Of a stretch of DNA of 64,000 bases, positions 1-11,729 are shown one piece after another. The position numbers and the translations under genes were made by a program. Each line of letters opens with the position of its first letter. Position 1 is the first letter of the stretch. Under the pieces are notes generated by a model that was not told the DNA's origin, did no database searches, and saw only the letters and a program-made list of their open reading frames with translations. Source of the stretch: Acanthopleura granulata (Eukaryota; Mollusca; Polyplacophora; Chitonida; Chitonidae); assembly GCA_016165875.1 (NCBI GenBank), contig JABBOT010000001.1, positions 40,104,252 to 40,168,251 of the forward strand. The letters run 5' to 3'.

Positions 1-277
1 ATGGTTGTGTAAAATACATGGATGACCTTAATATTTGTGTGTTTCTTTGGTCATTTGTAGCTTCTAATTCAACATAGCTTTGGGTATTATTCTACAAGCT
101 GCAAATCACTAAGGTTGTACTGTACGGCACCATGACACGGTCATAGAAAGTCCAAAATGCAATAAAAATCTACCTTAAGCCTGTACCCAACTTTGTTCAG
201 ATGAAGGAAGAAACAATGTATGTTGCCCTCCAAACGGTCTCTTGCATTCTTGTTCCTGTTTTTCTGAAAATTGAAAG

Positions 278-3200
278 GAACCTGGCTCAACTCCAAGTAA
301 GAAAGAGAAAAAGAAGAAGGATAAACATGACAAGCACAAGAAGGATGAGGAAAAGAAAGGTGAAAATCAGGACAACGGTCACACGGACAACGCCCAACAG
401 CAGATGGCTGCCCAGAGGGCCTCAGGTGGTGTGGTGGATGCACCCCCAGAGGTAAGATAAGCCTCTAAATAGGTGCCTGACATTTTTGAAAACACCCCCA
501 TGATGAAAGTGGTATGACCGAAGAGACCCTTGTCCAGTAATACATAACATGGACTACATGGTCTTACCACTCTTACCACTCATCTTCAAAACTGAAGATG
601 ATACAGGCTCCTCAGAGGTTGTATGCCTTGTCTTTCCGACTCAAAGCAAATGTTTGGAAGAATTATTGTGTAGTATGAATTTGATGGTCTGCAATGATCA
701 TACAAGAAGTTCATTTGGCACTGCTTGAGTGTAAACCTTGGGAATTCAATTCAGAAACCATGTATTGTAAGGAGTCTTCAGAGTGTCAGCCCTGAATCCT
801 TGTCATAAAAACTGCCCAGGAAAATCCTTATGCTGAATGGCTGAGATTTCAAAGTGCCTGTCCAAATGACTGATTACATGGTACAGAGTGGTTTTTGGGT
901 GCAGTCTGCCTGAAGAGTGCTGAGAGATTTCACCTCAGTCAGTGCAGCACACGCCTTCAGCAAAATCCCACTTTTCAGTGTGACTTCTCTCGGACGTAAT
1001 AAAGAGTGACACATGAAGTATATCTGATCATAGCTTGTTTGCAATCTCGCTGTAAAATGATGAAGTGAGATTTTGCTTTGCATGGATTTAACACCTTTCC
1101 TAACATCATCTTTGTCCCCAGGTGGCAGGTAACAAAGAAGATGAGGATGATTGGGGTGAGGATGTCAGTGAAGATGCAGTGAAGATGAGGATGGAGCAGC
1201 TGACTGATGCTGCTAAAGGCCTGGCATTCTCTGACGACCTGGAGAAAACACCTCAGGAAAGGCTGAATATGATCTACAAATATGTGGAGGTGAGAACAAA
1301 GCACTTGGTCTTCCATGTGGGTTATGTAATAAGTCTTTGCCAAGTGAATACATGTAAATGGCACCAGATGAGGCATTATCACATATTTGGTCCTCTGGCC
1401 ACCTTTGCTGTTGTTCAATAAAGTTTTTCACAGAAAATTTTCAAGATGGACAGAAGCAAATGGAATAGAACATTTCCTTAAAAGGCTGTACGTCATTGAG
1501 GCAGTAGTCCAATTCTGAAACACCAAACTTCCTTGTCCAGTTACAATTATTGTAACTTTGATTATCTTTGATTTATCCATAATATGCTTTTCAGCCAAAT
1601 GGTTGGATGTTCTCACAGGTCTTCCTGAAGATGAGACCTTCCACTGTAAAACCCAGGAATTCAGTACTTGTATATTGTGAAATTTGTGTGATAAAGAGAT
1701 AAGGTCTGTCTACCAAGGAGCATAGTATTTTGCAGTGCTAATGTTACAATGTGTGTGTCAATTTTTTAGAAAAAACGCGACACTGACACTTTAGTCGGAG
1801 CGGACAAGGAGATTCTAGCAGAGGCTGAACGCCTGGAAGTGAAAGACAAATGCCCGCTGATCTTAGTTGAGCTACTCTTCTCTGACAAAATTCTCCAGGA
1901 CATCAAAACCCACAGGATTCTGTTCTTGAGAGTAAGCTGGGGTTTTCTCTGCTGCACTTTGTTGGGTCCCTTAACTGATGTTAACTCTGAAAATCATATA
2001 TATCAGTAGTGGCAACGAATAAAGCAAAATTTCACCACTCCAAAACCTATTGTAGCTGTGGTAAAGGGTATGGGTGTTGTAAATTGGTGCATGATTATCT
2101 CCCTTGCCATCGATGAAAAAGAACAAAACAAAAATCAATCTGAAGTCTGAACTATCTACTTGATTCAGAAGTGTTCAATCAAGGGATTTAATTTAGATCC
2201 ATGTTGAGGTGTACTATGAAGAGGGTGAATGGAATTTGTACCTTTTTTTGTGTAGTTGTCTTCATGACTTCCACTTGATTTGTTTAGTTTTGTCATGGCA
2301 ACAAGAAGGCCCAGAAGTACATGCTTGGTGGCTTGGAGCAGCTGATTGGCAATGTTTACAAGGAGGCCCTTATGCCCAAAGTGCCCCACATTCTGAAAAC
2401 TCTGTATGATCTGGATATCCTGGATGAGGAAGTTCTTATTGAATGGGGAACAAAGGTAATCTAGTGGGAGGATTTCTTAATTGAATGAGGAACAAAGATA
2501 ATGTAGTGTAAAGATTTCCTAATTGAATGGGGACCAAAGGTAATCTGGTATGATTTCCTAATAGAATAGGAAACAAAGATAATCTATACTGAGGATTTCC
2601 TAATTGGATGGGGAACAAAGGTAATCTAATAGTAGAATTTCGTAATTGAATAGGGAACAAAGGTAAAATCTAGGATGGGGATTTCCTAATTGAATAGGGA
2701 TAAAAAGTAATCTAGTATGAAGACGTCCTGATTGAGTGGGGAACAAAGGTAATCTAATAGTAGAATTTCGTAATTGAATAGGGAACAAAGGTAAACTAGG
2801 ATGAGGATTTCCTAATCGAATGGGGAAGAAAGGTAATACAGTATGAGGATTTCCTTATGGAATGGGGATGAGAGGTGATCCGTTATGAGGATGTCCTAAT
2901 TGATTTTAATAGAAAACAAACTGTAGTGAAATGTGTTTTTACATTCAGAGATTGTATTAACCTTTGTTAATCAATGTTGACAACATGTGAAGGATTCATT
3001 TTGGGCCTGACTGGATGGAGAAAGTAAAATTTAGCAGACAGGAGTGAACAATAAATTGGACAGCAAGGACTTCAGTTGACTTAGGTGGGAAAGGTTCCCC
3101 ATTAATACACTGAAGGCCTATGGCTAATGTTTATATTTTCTGATATTTTAGTTGTGTATGGAAGAATGGTGACTTTTTTCCTTCTAAATCACATTGTAGG

Positions 3201-6200
3201 GGATGTTGCTCTTGATGATGAGTGTTTTAGCGATTTGTGAAAGTCTCAGCTGATGACATCATATCATTGTTTTATGTTTGGAAACCTACACGTCTTACCT
3301 CAACATACCTTTGGAAAAAGAGAAACCCTTTCCTGTCTCTGATGCATTCTGATTTGTAGCATCAAAAACCGGGTTTGGATTTGAGATTCAAGTCCATTTT
3401 ATTGATAACTGCTTCCCATCTCTTTTTGTCTTCTATGAAAGATTCATCTCATTATTTTTGTGTGTCCTCATCTCTTTCTTGAAAGTAGAGGCCTTCTTGA
3501 GTCCTTCAGTACCTTGTTTTCAGGTGTCAAAGAAGTATGTGTCAAAAGCTCTGGCCCAGGAAATCCATGACAAGGCCCAACCATTCATCAGCTGGCTGAA
3601 GGAAGCTGAGGAGGAAGATGATGATGAGGAAGATGATGAAAATGTGCAGGTAGGACCCAAAGCGCTTTCATATTGTCTGTCAGCTTGTTTTAGAGGATTG
3701 CTTCTGAGACACCCCTAGGCTGGAGGCTGATGGTATCCCTTCCAATTTATTTGTTTCTTTACCTGTCAGCCAATATTGGCAAAAGGGTATTGTTGTAGTG
3801 GGCTGTGTCCGTCCAGTCGTCCTTTTAAACACTATCTCTAGAATGGTTTAGCCCAATTTCACCACGCTTTAAACCACGCTTACAGTTTGGCCTGAAGGAG
3901 AACCCTATTGATTTTTAACTACTTTGACCTTTTTCTTCTAGGTCTAGTGCTGAAACGGTTAGCATTTTCACCAACCGGTTAACCGCCAATATTAGTCGAC
4001 TAGCTACCGACTAATCGTATTGTATACGGACATCTTCAGTTTTTTACCCTTGCTTGTTATTGACCAAATTTTTACGTGTTTCGGAGCTAGCTTTCACTCT
4101 CCCATTGTAAGAGGTAGTAGGAAGAGCACAAAGTGCGGGATAACAAATTTTGAACAATATTGATGTTTTCCTTCGGGATAAACAAAGATGGGCCATACTT
4201 CAGATGTCTACACTCCTGGCTGCTTGCTACTATCGTCGGAGTTCCCCACATGTAGGCCTGTGCAGTCACACAAACTTTGCCGCCGATTCGCCGTACGTGC
4301 TGTGTGCAGAGTGGCAAGGGCCGGTCAGAAGCTTCCTGAATGTTTTTATTAAAGAGATCAACTGATTATGATTATATTACCAGTTATTTGCAGTCACCCC
4401 AGAACAACTTCAGCTTTCCACTAACTTTGGGTTCAAGCTGTAGTGACTGGCTGATTCTGACTGTGAACAAAGATGTAGCACATATATGTAAATGTATACA
4501 GAACTTGGTCAGCCAGACTGCTTGGTGGAAACCAGTTGCCAATGAAATTTCTTTACATATTTAATAGGGGACCATCTGCAATATACATCACAGGAACTGA
4601 AGTATGTAGGCCTGCCGATATTTACCGCTATATAAAAACCTTGGCAAACTGACTGACCAGTTCTGACAGGCTGCAATGCTTAAAGTAGGTCAAGGCTCGA
4701 GTGACACGTCGGGTGCAGGTGGGAATTTTAGGGGGCCGTATAGTATAAACAGTTAACCGGTTGTTTACTTTCCTAACCAGTAGGCACTATTACCGAACCG
4801 TTGTCGGTTAATCGACTAACCGTTTCAGCACTATCTAGGTCACTGGGGTCATGTAAATTAAGTTTTATGAAAGGCTTGTAATCATGAAATCTCTTTACCA
4901 AACTTACATCAGATGTAAATATAGAGATGAAGATCTTTGCACATGGCACAATCCGTTGTTTGACCATAGGGCCATCCATCTGTTTATCCATCAGCTCCCT
5001 GTTTGTAATCAAAGTTTGCCAAACTTACATGACATGTAAATATAGAGATCAAGATCCTTGCTCTTGGAACAAGCTATTTTTTGACCACCTGGCCATCCGT
5101 CTGTCTCTCAATCATTTCCGGGGAAACTCTTGATCTGTTGAACAGTTACACTAAAATTCTCTAAACTTATACCACACTGATACATACATTCATTCATAAT
5201 ATGTTGATTTTTTTCACAGCTTTCTTTCATTCATGTTCTTGTTAATGATGGCTGCCCCTGGTACATCTGACAGCGATGTAGTGCACAATGTTAACGCCTG
5301 ACCTTGGACCGCATGTACAATGTAAACCACTGACAATGAACAGCATGTACACGCTACACCCCTGACCTTGAATGACATGTACAGTGTAAACCCCTGACCT
5401 TGAACGACATGTACAGTGTAAACCCCTGAGCATGAGCAGCATGTACTGTGTAAATCTCCGTTCTCAAACAGCATGTACAGTGTAAATCCTTGACCTCTAA
5501 CAGCACGTAGAGTGTAAACCCCAGACTTGGAACAGCATGTGGAATCTAAACCCTGACCTCAAACACCATGTACAGTGTAAGCCACTGACCTTGAGCAGCA
5601 TGTAGAGTGTAAACCCGAGACCGTGGGCAGCATGTACATTGTACACCCTGTCTTCGAAAAGCACATACAGTGTAAACCCCTGACGGTGAGCAGCATTTAC
5701 AGTGTAAAGCCCAGACCGTGAGCAAGATGTACATTGTACACCCTGTCTTCAAAAAGCACATGCAGTGTAAAAACCTGACCTTGAGCCCCAGGTACAGTGT
5801 ATACCCCTGGCCTTGAACACAATGTGCAGTTTAAACCTGGCCTTGAACAGCATGTACAGTGTAAACCCCTGACCTTGAGCAGCATGTAGTGTAAACCCTG
5901 ACTTCAAAAGGAATGTACAGTGTAAACGCCTGACCTTGAGCAGCATGTAGTGTAAACCCCTGACCTTGAACATCATGTGCATTGTAAATTCATGACCTTG
6001 GGCTGCATGTACAGTAAACCCTGGCCTCGAACACCATGTACAGTGAAAATCAGTGACCTTGAACAGCATGTACAGTGTAAACGCCTGACCTGAGCAGCAT
6101 GTAGTGTAAACCCTGACTTCGAAAGGAATGTTAAGTGTAAACCGCTGACCTTGAACACCATGTACAGTGTAAACTGCTGATCTTGAACACCATGTACAGT

Positions 6201-6409
6201 GTAAACCCCTGACCATGAACAGTACATACATTGTAAACCCCTGACCTTGAGCAGCATCTACAGTGCAAACCCCTTACCTTGCTCCTTGTTTCTGTTTGCC
6301 ACAGGTCGTCTACTCCACCACAGAGAAGGTCGGAGCTCACACTGTGGAGCCAGAGAAAAACGAGGCAGAGGAGGAGGAGGAAGATGATTTTGACATTGAT
6401 GCTATCTAG
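278..6409 (+). CDS. EIF5: Translation initiation factor eIF5, C-terminal 300 codons (six exons; 5' part outside window)
   Basis: eIF5 is the GTPase-activating partner of eIF2 in the 43S/48S preinitiation complex; its C-terminal W2 (HEAT-like) domain binds eIF2-beta, eIF1 and eIF3. Exons read here: 278-451, 1122-1289, 1770-1931, 2288-2455, 3524-3649, 6305-6409, each bounded by AG and GT, all phase 0. The first exon is a lysine-rich linker. The second opens the W2 region after an acidic DDWGED motif. The fourth carries the [11 protein letters not shown] helix; the fifth carries [13 protein letters not shown] and the WLKEAEEE aromatic/acidic box, followed by an acidic run. The last ends in DIDAI and TAG, the typical eIF5 C-terminus. 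The N-terminal GAP and zinc-finger part must lie upstream. The start of the first exon (after AG at 276-277) is set by an in-frame TGA just upstream and is the least certain boundary. BZW proteins share the W2 domain but not this tail. Confidence 0.95.
2424..2900 (+). repeat. 42-bp minisatellite made of the eIF5 exon-4 5' splice junction
   Basis: The last ~30 bases of exon 4 and the first ~12 of intron 4 form a unit that is repeated about ten more times downstream, head to tail. Sites matching the true donor (GT at 2456) fall at about 2498, 2540, 2580, 2621, 2663, 2707, 2749, 2791, 2833 and 2875, so the period is 42. Eight of the ten extra units keep GT; those at 2498 and 2580 have AT. A typical unit reads like TTCCTAATTGAATGGGGAAC followed by AAAGGTAATC. 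An in-frame TAG follows the true donor, so later donors would give a truncated product. Confidence 0.93.
3937..4841. mobile_element. Non-autonomous hAT-type element (MITE), copy 1, in eIF5 intron 5
   Basis: Terminal inverted repeats begin TAGTGCTGAAACGGTTAG at 3945 and end with the reverse complement at 4833. An exact 8-bp target duplication TCTAGGTC lies at 3937-3944 and 4834-4841. TAG...CTA ends with an 8-bp duplication are the hallmark of the hAT superfamily. The 889-bp interior has no transposase reading frame. A subterminal imperfect palindrome (ATTAGTCG...CGACTAAT) lies near 3990-4015. The second copy at 13862 is an internally deleted relative. Confidence 0.9.
4898..5108. repeat. Tandem duplication, ~121-bp unit, in eIF5 intron 5
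   Basis: Two adjacent diverged copies, each beginning CCAAACTTACAT, then TGTAAATATAGAGAT, and ending near GGCCATCC(A/G)TCTGT. The second starts about 121 bases after the first. No coding sense. Confidence 0.75.
5278..6285. repeat. ~32-bp minisatellite filling the 3' end of eIF5 intron 5
   Basis: About 30 degenerate copies of a unit close to GACCTTGAACAGCATGTACA plus GTGTAAACCCCT. The array stops roughly 20 bases before the acceptor of the last exon (AG at 6303-6304), so the intron's 3' end is almost entirely repeat. Long cysteine-rich frames on the minus strand are translations of the repeat, not genes. Confidence 0.93.
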
Positions 6410-7395
6410 TGGATAACGCGTAAAACTGTGAAACTCCCAGAGCTGGCAGATGATATAGGCACCTTGGACTATAACTTCTTAGTACAGTGTAAAACTGATG
6501 TAGTTGGAAACCAGGACAATGTTGTCCGCGTTTCTGTCTGCTAGAATGGGACTCCATTCTTATAATATACCCCAGACCTAGTTGACATTTCCCCGTAATG
6601 GGTTGTTTATCGAATAGACATTGAAGTGCTGAACTGTTAATTTTGTTCAAGAAGAAATCTGTTTTCTTTTTTTTTTTTTTTTTTTTTATGAAATAAGAAT
6701 TTTGTTTCTCCAGCATTATTTCCAGAAATTTCACCTTTTCATTTTTTTGTTGATGTTATTGGTAAAATTATGTCCAAATTATATTGTTATTTTGATCAAA
6801 AAATTCCCTTGGAAACGTGCTGTAGTTGTTGACATTGTGATCGTAGTGTGTTTTTTTTATTTCTTTGTGGAAGATGTGTGTTATGTACTACATGTATATA
6901 GTGTTGCTAAACCCTCAACTGTAATGACTTCAAAATTAACCATTGTTTTGAAGCAAATGAAAGCTTTTTCATTTGTAAGTTGTGCCTTGTCACTTTTGAA
7001 TGCTAACTGTATGTTCAGCCAATTTGAAAAGTATTTCTAGACATCTGTGGAGCATCGTAACCATTTAGTAGATATGGAATAACTTGTGATCGTGACTTGT
7101 AGTCCTTAACTAATGCCCTTTCTCCAAGTAAATTTTTAACTGGTGAATGTTATCAGCAGTGGGTTTCGGCGATGTTCAAAGCATACATTACAATTTTCAG
7201 AGCATATAATTGTACAGCATTTATTATCAAAGTGTAAATGATTTTGTTTGTGATTGAAAAATGTATGATTGGAATATTTATTGCTTGAATATAATTATAA
7301 TATTGTTGATGAAACACAGATAATGAGTATGTTCAAAATTATTATAAGCATGTGAAATGAGTCAAATAAATGATCTTTTACAACATGCTTGATCA
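6410..7395 (+). other. eIF5 3' untranslated region
   Basis: Starts after the TAG at 6407-6409. It is AT-rich, holds a 21-base T run (6667-6687), and ends near the first AATAAA followed by a GT-rich stretch. The 112-codon frame at 6702-7040 lies inside it and has no recognisable product. Confidence 0.7.
7365..7370 (+). promoter_or_regulatory. Poly(A) signal AATAAA, eIF5
   Basis: AATAAA about 956 bases after the stop codon, followed by GT-rich sequence near 7400-7420. A second AATAAA at 7435-7440 could be an alternative. Confidence 0.6.
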
Positions 7396-7440
7396 ATGGA
7401 AAGAGTTGTGGAGTTCGTCTTCTACAGATGTTGAAATAAA

Positions 7441-10400
7441 GGACTTAAATAGGTCAGCAGGATTGTATGGAAGGCTTCATGATATCGCATCTTCATCTCC
7501 TAAATGAAGTAAAACCGAACCAGACATCTCTCAAACCATGTAAACACCCAAGACCAAGCGAGCAATACCCCCAAAAATTTTCCATCAGGGTATACTAAAA
7601 TTGACGCCCCTCTGTCTTCAAATACATTCCATTTTAAATATTAATTTTTCGCTGTCTGCCTAGAAACACGCCATTTTAATGCAGAGTTGTACATAGGCTG
7701 ATCCTTTTGATTTTGGTTCAATGATTCATGGGGTGACGACCACATTTTAGTTTTAAAATATGTCCCCTCCTGCTGATTGAAAGCTGTGGACTAATTTTTT
7801 CTCTAATAGTTTCATTGAAGTGAAGTTTCAGTAAATGACTAAAACTTAGACCAAATTACTGAATGGCTTCAAACCCTGATGTAAAAGGACAGGTAAAGTG
7901 TAGTCTTCGATAATGAGTTTAATGAATGTATTGTTTACTGGTATTAAAATAATTTCTTTATTATTTGCCATTTCCCCTGTCGTCATCCACTCCATGGGGA
8001 AAAAAAGGATAGCACCAGAAAATGAAGAAGATATATACCAACACATCAATCGTTCCTTAAAAATTGCATGGCCAGTTGAACACTCTTCCCTCTACAATAC
8101 AACTATATCCGTATGGCAGAGATTATGTGCCCAAACTTACACAGTGACGATTCAAAGTGTTAAAAGGACGCACAAAATAAAACATGATCTTGACCAAGGC
8201 CTTGAAAAATACTTGAATTTTGTGAAAGAATAAATGTACAAACCCTGATTTTAGGCATTGAAATGATCTGTTGTAAACTTCTTGACAGGTGATAGAAATG
8301 AAAACCGTGTATGTCTTGATATACATGTAGTGTTGAATGCTTTCCTCCATTGTGAACGTACATGGTGGTTCAACGTGCTAGGTACAGGGAGGGGCGGCAT
8401 TTAGTACAAGATGCGTACCGGGGAAGGATCGGGAGGCGGTGTCGACAGCAAACATTTGAAACGTTCGCCTATATTACTCCAGGAATTGGTTAAATGCTGT
8501 TCTAGTCCGGGTTTGAAAGCTCTTTTGTAGCTAAACTAAACATTAATGTGTACCTTATTATGGCTTACGGTTTTCGTATTTATTAATGACGAAACCAAAA
8601 ACCTTGATCACCACAAAAGTATCATTGAATCTTGAAAAGTGCTTCACTGGCCCCTACATCTGGCCGCATTTTACGGTTGAAAGGGTGAATATATAGAAGC
8701 GAGGTACGGTAATACAAAACAATAAGCATATGTTAATAACACAGGAAAAGAGCAATGCCAGATTTTCCCATCCACTTGCAAAAGAATACCAACATCCCGC
8801 AGACAAATAATGGAAACATACAGAGCTTCCTTGGAAAGTATTTTGCATATCTACATTCTACGTGCTTTTTGCGAACAAATACTCAGAGATTTAGCGAATA
8901 AAATCTGCCAGTGGAATGAAATATTTCACTTTTTACCGGAGGACATGTCTCCATTTTTGTCACTGGAAGCCGGTTAGAGTCACTCAAGGGTTACGCGGTG
9001 GGATATCCGAAAATTCCAGAAACGAAAAGACTTCAAAGCCCATTTAGCCTAAAATGTACACTCCATTGGCTACTTGTTAACTGACGTGGTACATATCCTT
9101 AAATGGAAGAGGTGCAGAGCAAGGACCATCTCCCTAGTGCTCATAATTTCAGGGGGTATACATGTAAGTCTCGCCACACTTTGTTCATTGTTGTATCCTA
9201 TGATATGTGCCTATAAGCCAAACCCCCATTATAGTTGTCTAGAAGTGTGCAGTGTAACTCGGCGACACGGCATGCACACTCCGGTAGCTTCTTGTTGAAT
9301 TAAATGAGAGCATGTCTCAAGAGTCCTATTTGGAAACATGTTTTATGTTAAAATTTGGAGCCCTCTTCTGTAACTGAAGAAAAGAAATCACTCATTGTAA
9401 ATTATACACTTTTGTACATGACTAAGTTAAATCATTTTGCTCGATTCTTAGAGTATTGTTGAGTTTAGAAAGCTACATGTTCTGAGATTTGTTGGGAACG
9501 TAGGATAGGTAGTTTCAAGAACGAAAGTGAGACTTTATGACCTCTATATATCTGTATGTAAAAAATTTTCTTTTAGGGCGCATTTTCAGCTCATATAGGC
9601 CTACCGTGGTTATTTCTGATTTTTAATTCTTAAAAAATTCCAAAGAACACGACACCACCCACAAAATCAATCGCATAATCCTGAGTATACACACATATAC
9701 ACACAACTCGAACGCAAGGACGATGTACATCGCGTCAGCGTTTGGTGCCAAAAAAAAGAGTAAAACAGGATGTAAGCATGTTAATAGGAAATTGCCTGTG
9801 ATACAGTAGGAAGATACTGTATTCTTTTCCCCATGTGAGAACAACTGTGGCATGAGATTATTTGCCTTTTTAAAAGGAGTCCATGAATCGTTCTAACGTA
9901 TGAGTGTTGAATGCAGGACTTTCAAAAGGGAGGGGGGTGGTGACCTATGTGAACACGTGATGGTTAGTGTGTCTGATTTGAGAGGGGAATCCCGTGAAGC
10001 CTGAGTGGTGTTGTCGTTGCGAGCCTAATACTGAACGTCGCTTGTGGTTGACACAATCATATGTACACGCGTGTTTTTACAGTTACCCGGGGACTGGCTG
10101 CATGGTTGTATATCCAGGATTCACGTTAGTATAGCCTTATTGAGGATGAAGCGAGGATCGGCTTATGAGCTAAGATGATTCAGCATAAAATAGCTGCATA
10201 CATGATGGCTGCATGTCTGATAATGACATCGTCAGGCCGAAGCAAAGGTGTTATATCTTCACGAAATTGAACCTTTTGTATGTTGGCGTAGGTCTCGTTT
10301 GTATATGTTTTTGAAAAACGACTCGAGGTAATCACAAATTGGATTAGACAATGAATCATGTACTTTTAGAAAGAGTGCTCTAGGAGGTACCTCTGTAAAT

Positions 10401-10715
10401 AGGCCAAAATATACGTCACATATCATGCGCGGCTGTAAAGCATGTCATTCAGAATGTGGGTCACATATGTTAGTAAGCCTATACGAACATTTTAGCTGTA
10501 TAGATTTCCTATAATATTGTTATAGCGTTTGTACATAAAAAGACATAAATTTGTTAGCACACCTTTATTGTGATTCCAACTCCAAAACGTTGCATGTCTT
10601 CAATTATATTCTTTGGAAAAGAAAGACGTGGTGGTGACGCGTTGTGTGAATACAATCGCCCACCGGTGGACTGTAGGTCATGATTACTGACATTCTACCT
10701 TGACAGTGCTGCTGT
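7441..10715. other. Spacer without a convincing gene
   Basis: I see no splice-consistent exon set here. The best open frame, 7913-8233 (+, 106 codons), starts with a hydrophobic signal-like segment and a GKKR site but resembles no family I know. Confidence 0.5.
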
Positions 10716-10719
10716 ATTG

Positions 10720-11405
10720 AGTCTTGACTGCATGTAAGCTACTGTGTCTGTGACGACAACGTGTCTGTTTAAATTTTTGTGCGGTGTCTGTGTCCACAAT
10801 GTCGCTGTTCAGTCTGTTTTGTATCTGTGTCTACGGTGTATCTGTGCTAAATCCGTGCTTTGTATGTAAAATGTGTACATTGTATTAAAATATGTTCTAA
10901 ATGTGTCTGCTCAATGCGTCGGTATTCAATGTGTGTTGTGTCCACAGTGTGTCTGATGCTGTGTTTGTGGCTACCATGCGCCGGTTTTCAGTGGGTGCTG
11001 TGTCTATAATGTGTGTGTTCAGAAAGTACTGTACGTGTCTACAGTGTGTCATTGATCAGTGTGTGCTTTGTCTACAATGTGTCTATTCAGCCACTACTGT
11101 AAGTGTCTACAATGTGTCAGTGTTCAGCGTGTGCTGTGTCTGCAACATGACTCTTCAGCCAGAACTGTATGTTTGCAGTGTGTCAATGTTCAGTGTGTGC
11201 TGTGTCTACAATGTGCCAATGTTCAGTCTGCACTGTGTCTGTGTTTACAGTTCGTCTGTGTTTAGCCTGAGCTGTATCTCTGTCTACAACGTGTTTGTCG
11301 CTCTGTTCTGTACCAATGTCTACAATGTGCCGGTGTTCAATCTATTATGTGTTTGTGTCTACAATATTTTTATGTTCAGGCTGCATTGTGCCTGGGTCAA
11401 CTATG
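10720..11405. repeat. Degenerate GT/CT-rich minisatellite
   Basis: Irregular units built from GTCTACAATGTGTC and GTGTTCAG(T/C)GTGTGCTGTGT, with periods of about 30-60 bases. The apparent cysteine/valine-rich frames (for example 10901-11470) follow the repeat in several frames at once, which argues against coding. Confidence 0.8.
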
Positions 11406-11690
11406 TGTCTATTTTCAGCCTTCCTTGTATCTGTGTTTTTACTCTGCTGCCTGTTTTCAGTCTTCAGTGAGTCTGTGCTTTTACTGTGCTGCCTGTTTTC
11501 ACTCGTCAGTATGTCTGTGCGTGTTTTCAGCCTTTATTGTTTCTGTGCTTTTACTTTGCTGCCTGCTTTCAGCCTTCATTGTGTCTGTGTTTTTACTCTG
11601 CTGCCTGTTTTCAGCGTTTATTGTGTCTGTATTTTTACTCTGCTACCCGTTTTCGGCCTTTATTTGTGTCTATGCTTTTTCTTCTTCGTT
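11406..11690. repeat. 42-bp minisatellite with acceptor-like units
   Basis: Units close to TTTTACTCTGCTGCCTG followed by TTTTCAGCCTTCATTGTGT. TTTTCAG or a near match occurs at 11412, 11454, 11496, 11524, 11566, 11608 and 11650, giving a 42-base period with one 28-base step. Each unit looks like a pyrimidine tract plus CAG. No exon is recognisable at either edge. Confidence 0.82.
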
Positions 11691-11729
11691 TGTTTGGGCG
11701 TGATGTCGGGGTGCTTATGTAGCGATTGA

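Noticed and set aside
2436..2788. Minus-strand frames with repeating FPIQLGN-like units
   Set aside because: Antisense translation of the 42-bp donor-derived array.
5214..6340. Several long minus-strand frames rich in Cys, Thr and Val
   Set aside because: They are translations of the 32-bp minisatellite in more than one frame, inside an eIF5 intron.
6702..7040. 112-codon plus-strand frame
   Set aside because: It lies in the eIF5 3' untranslated region before the poly(A) signal and is of T-rich composition.
10901..11729. 189- and 144-codon cysteine-rich frames
   Set aside because: Low-complexity minisatellite open in several frames at once; no start context, splice sites or known domain.
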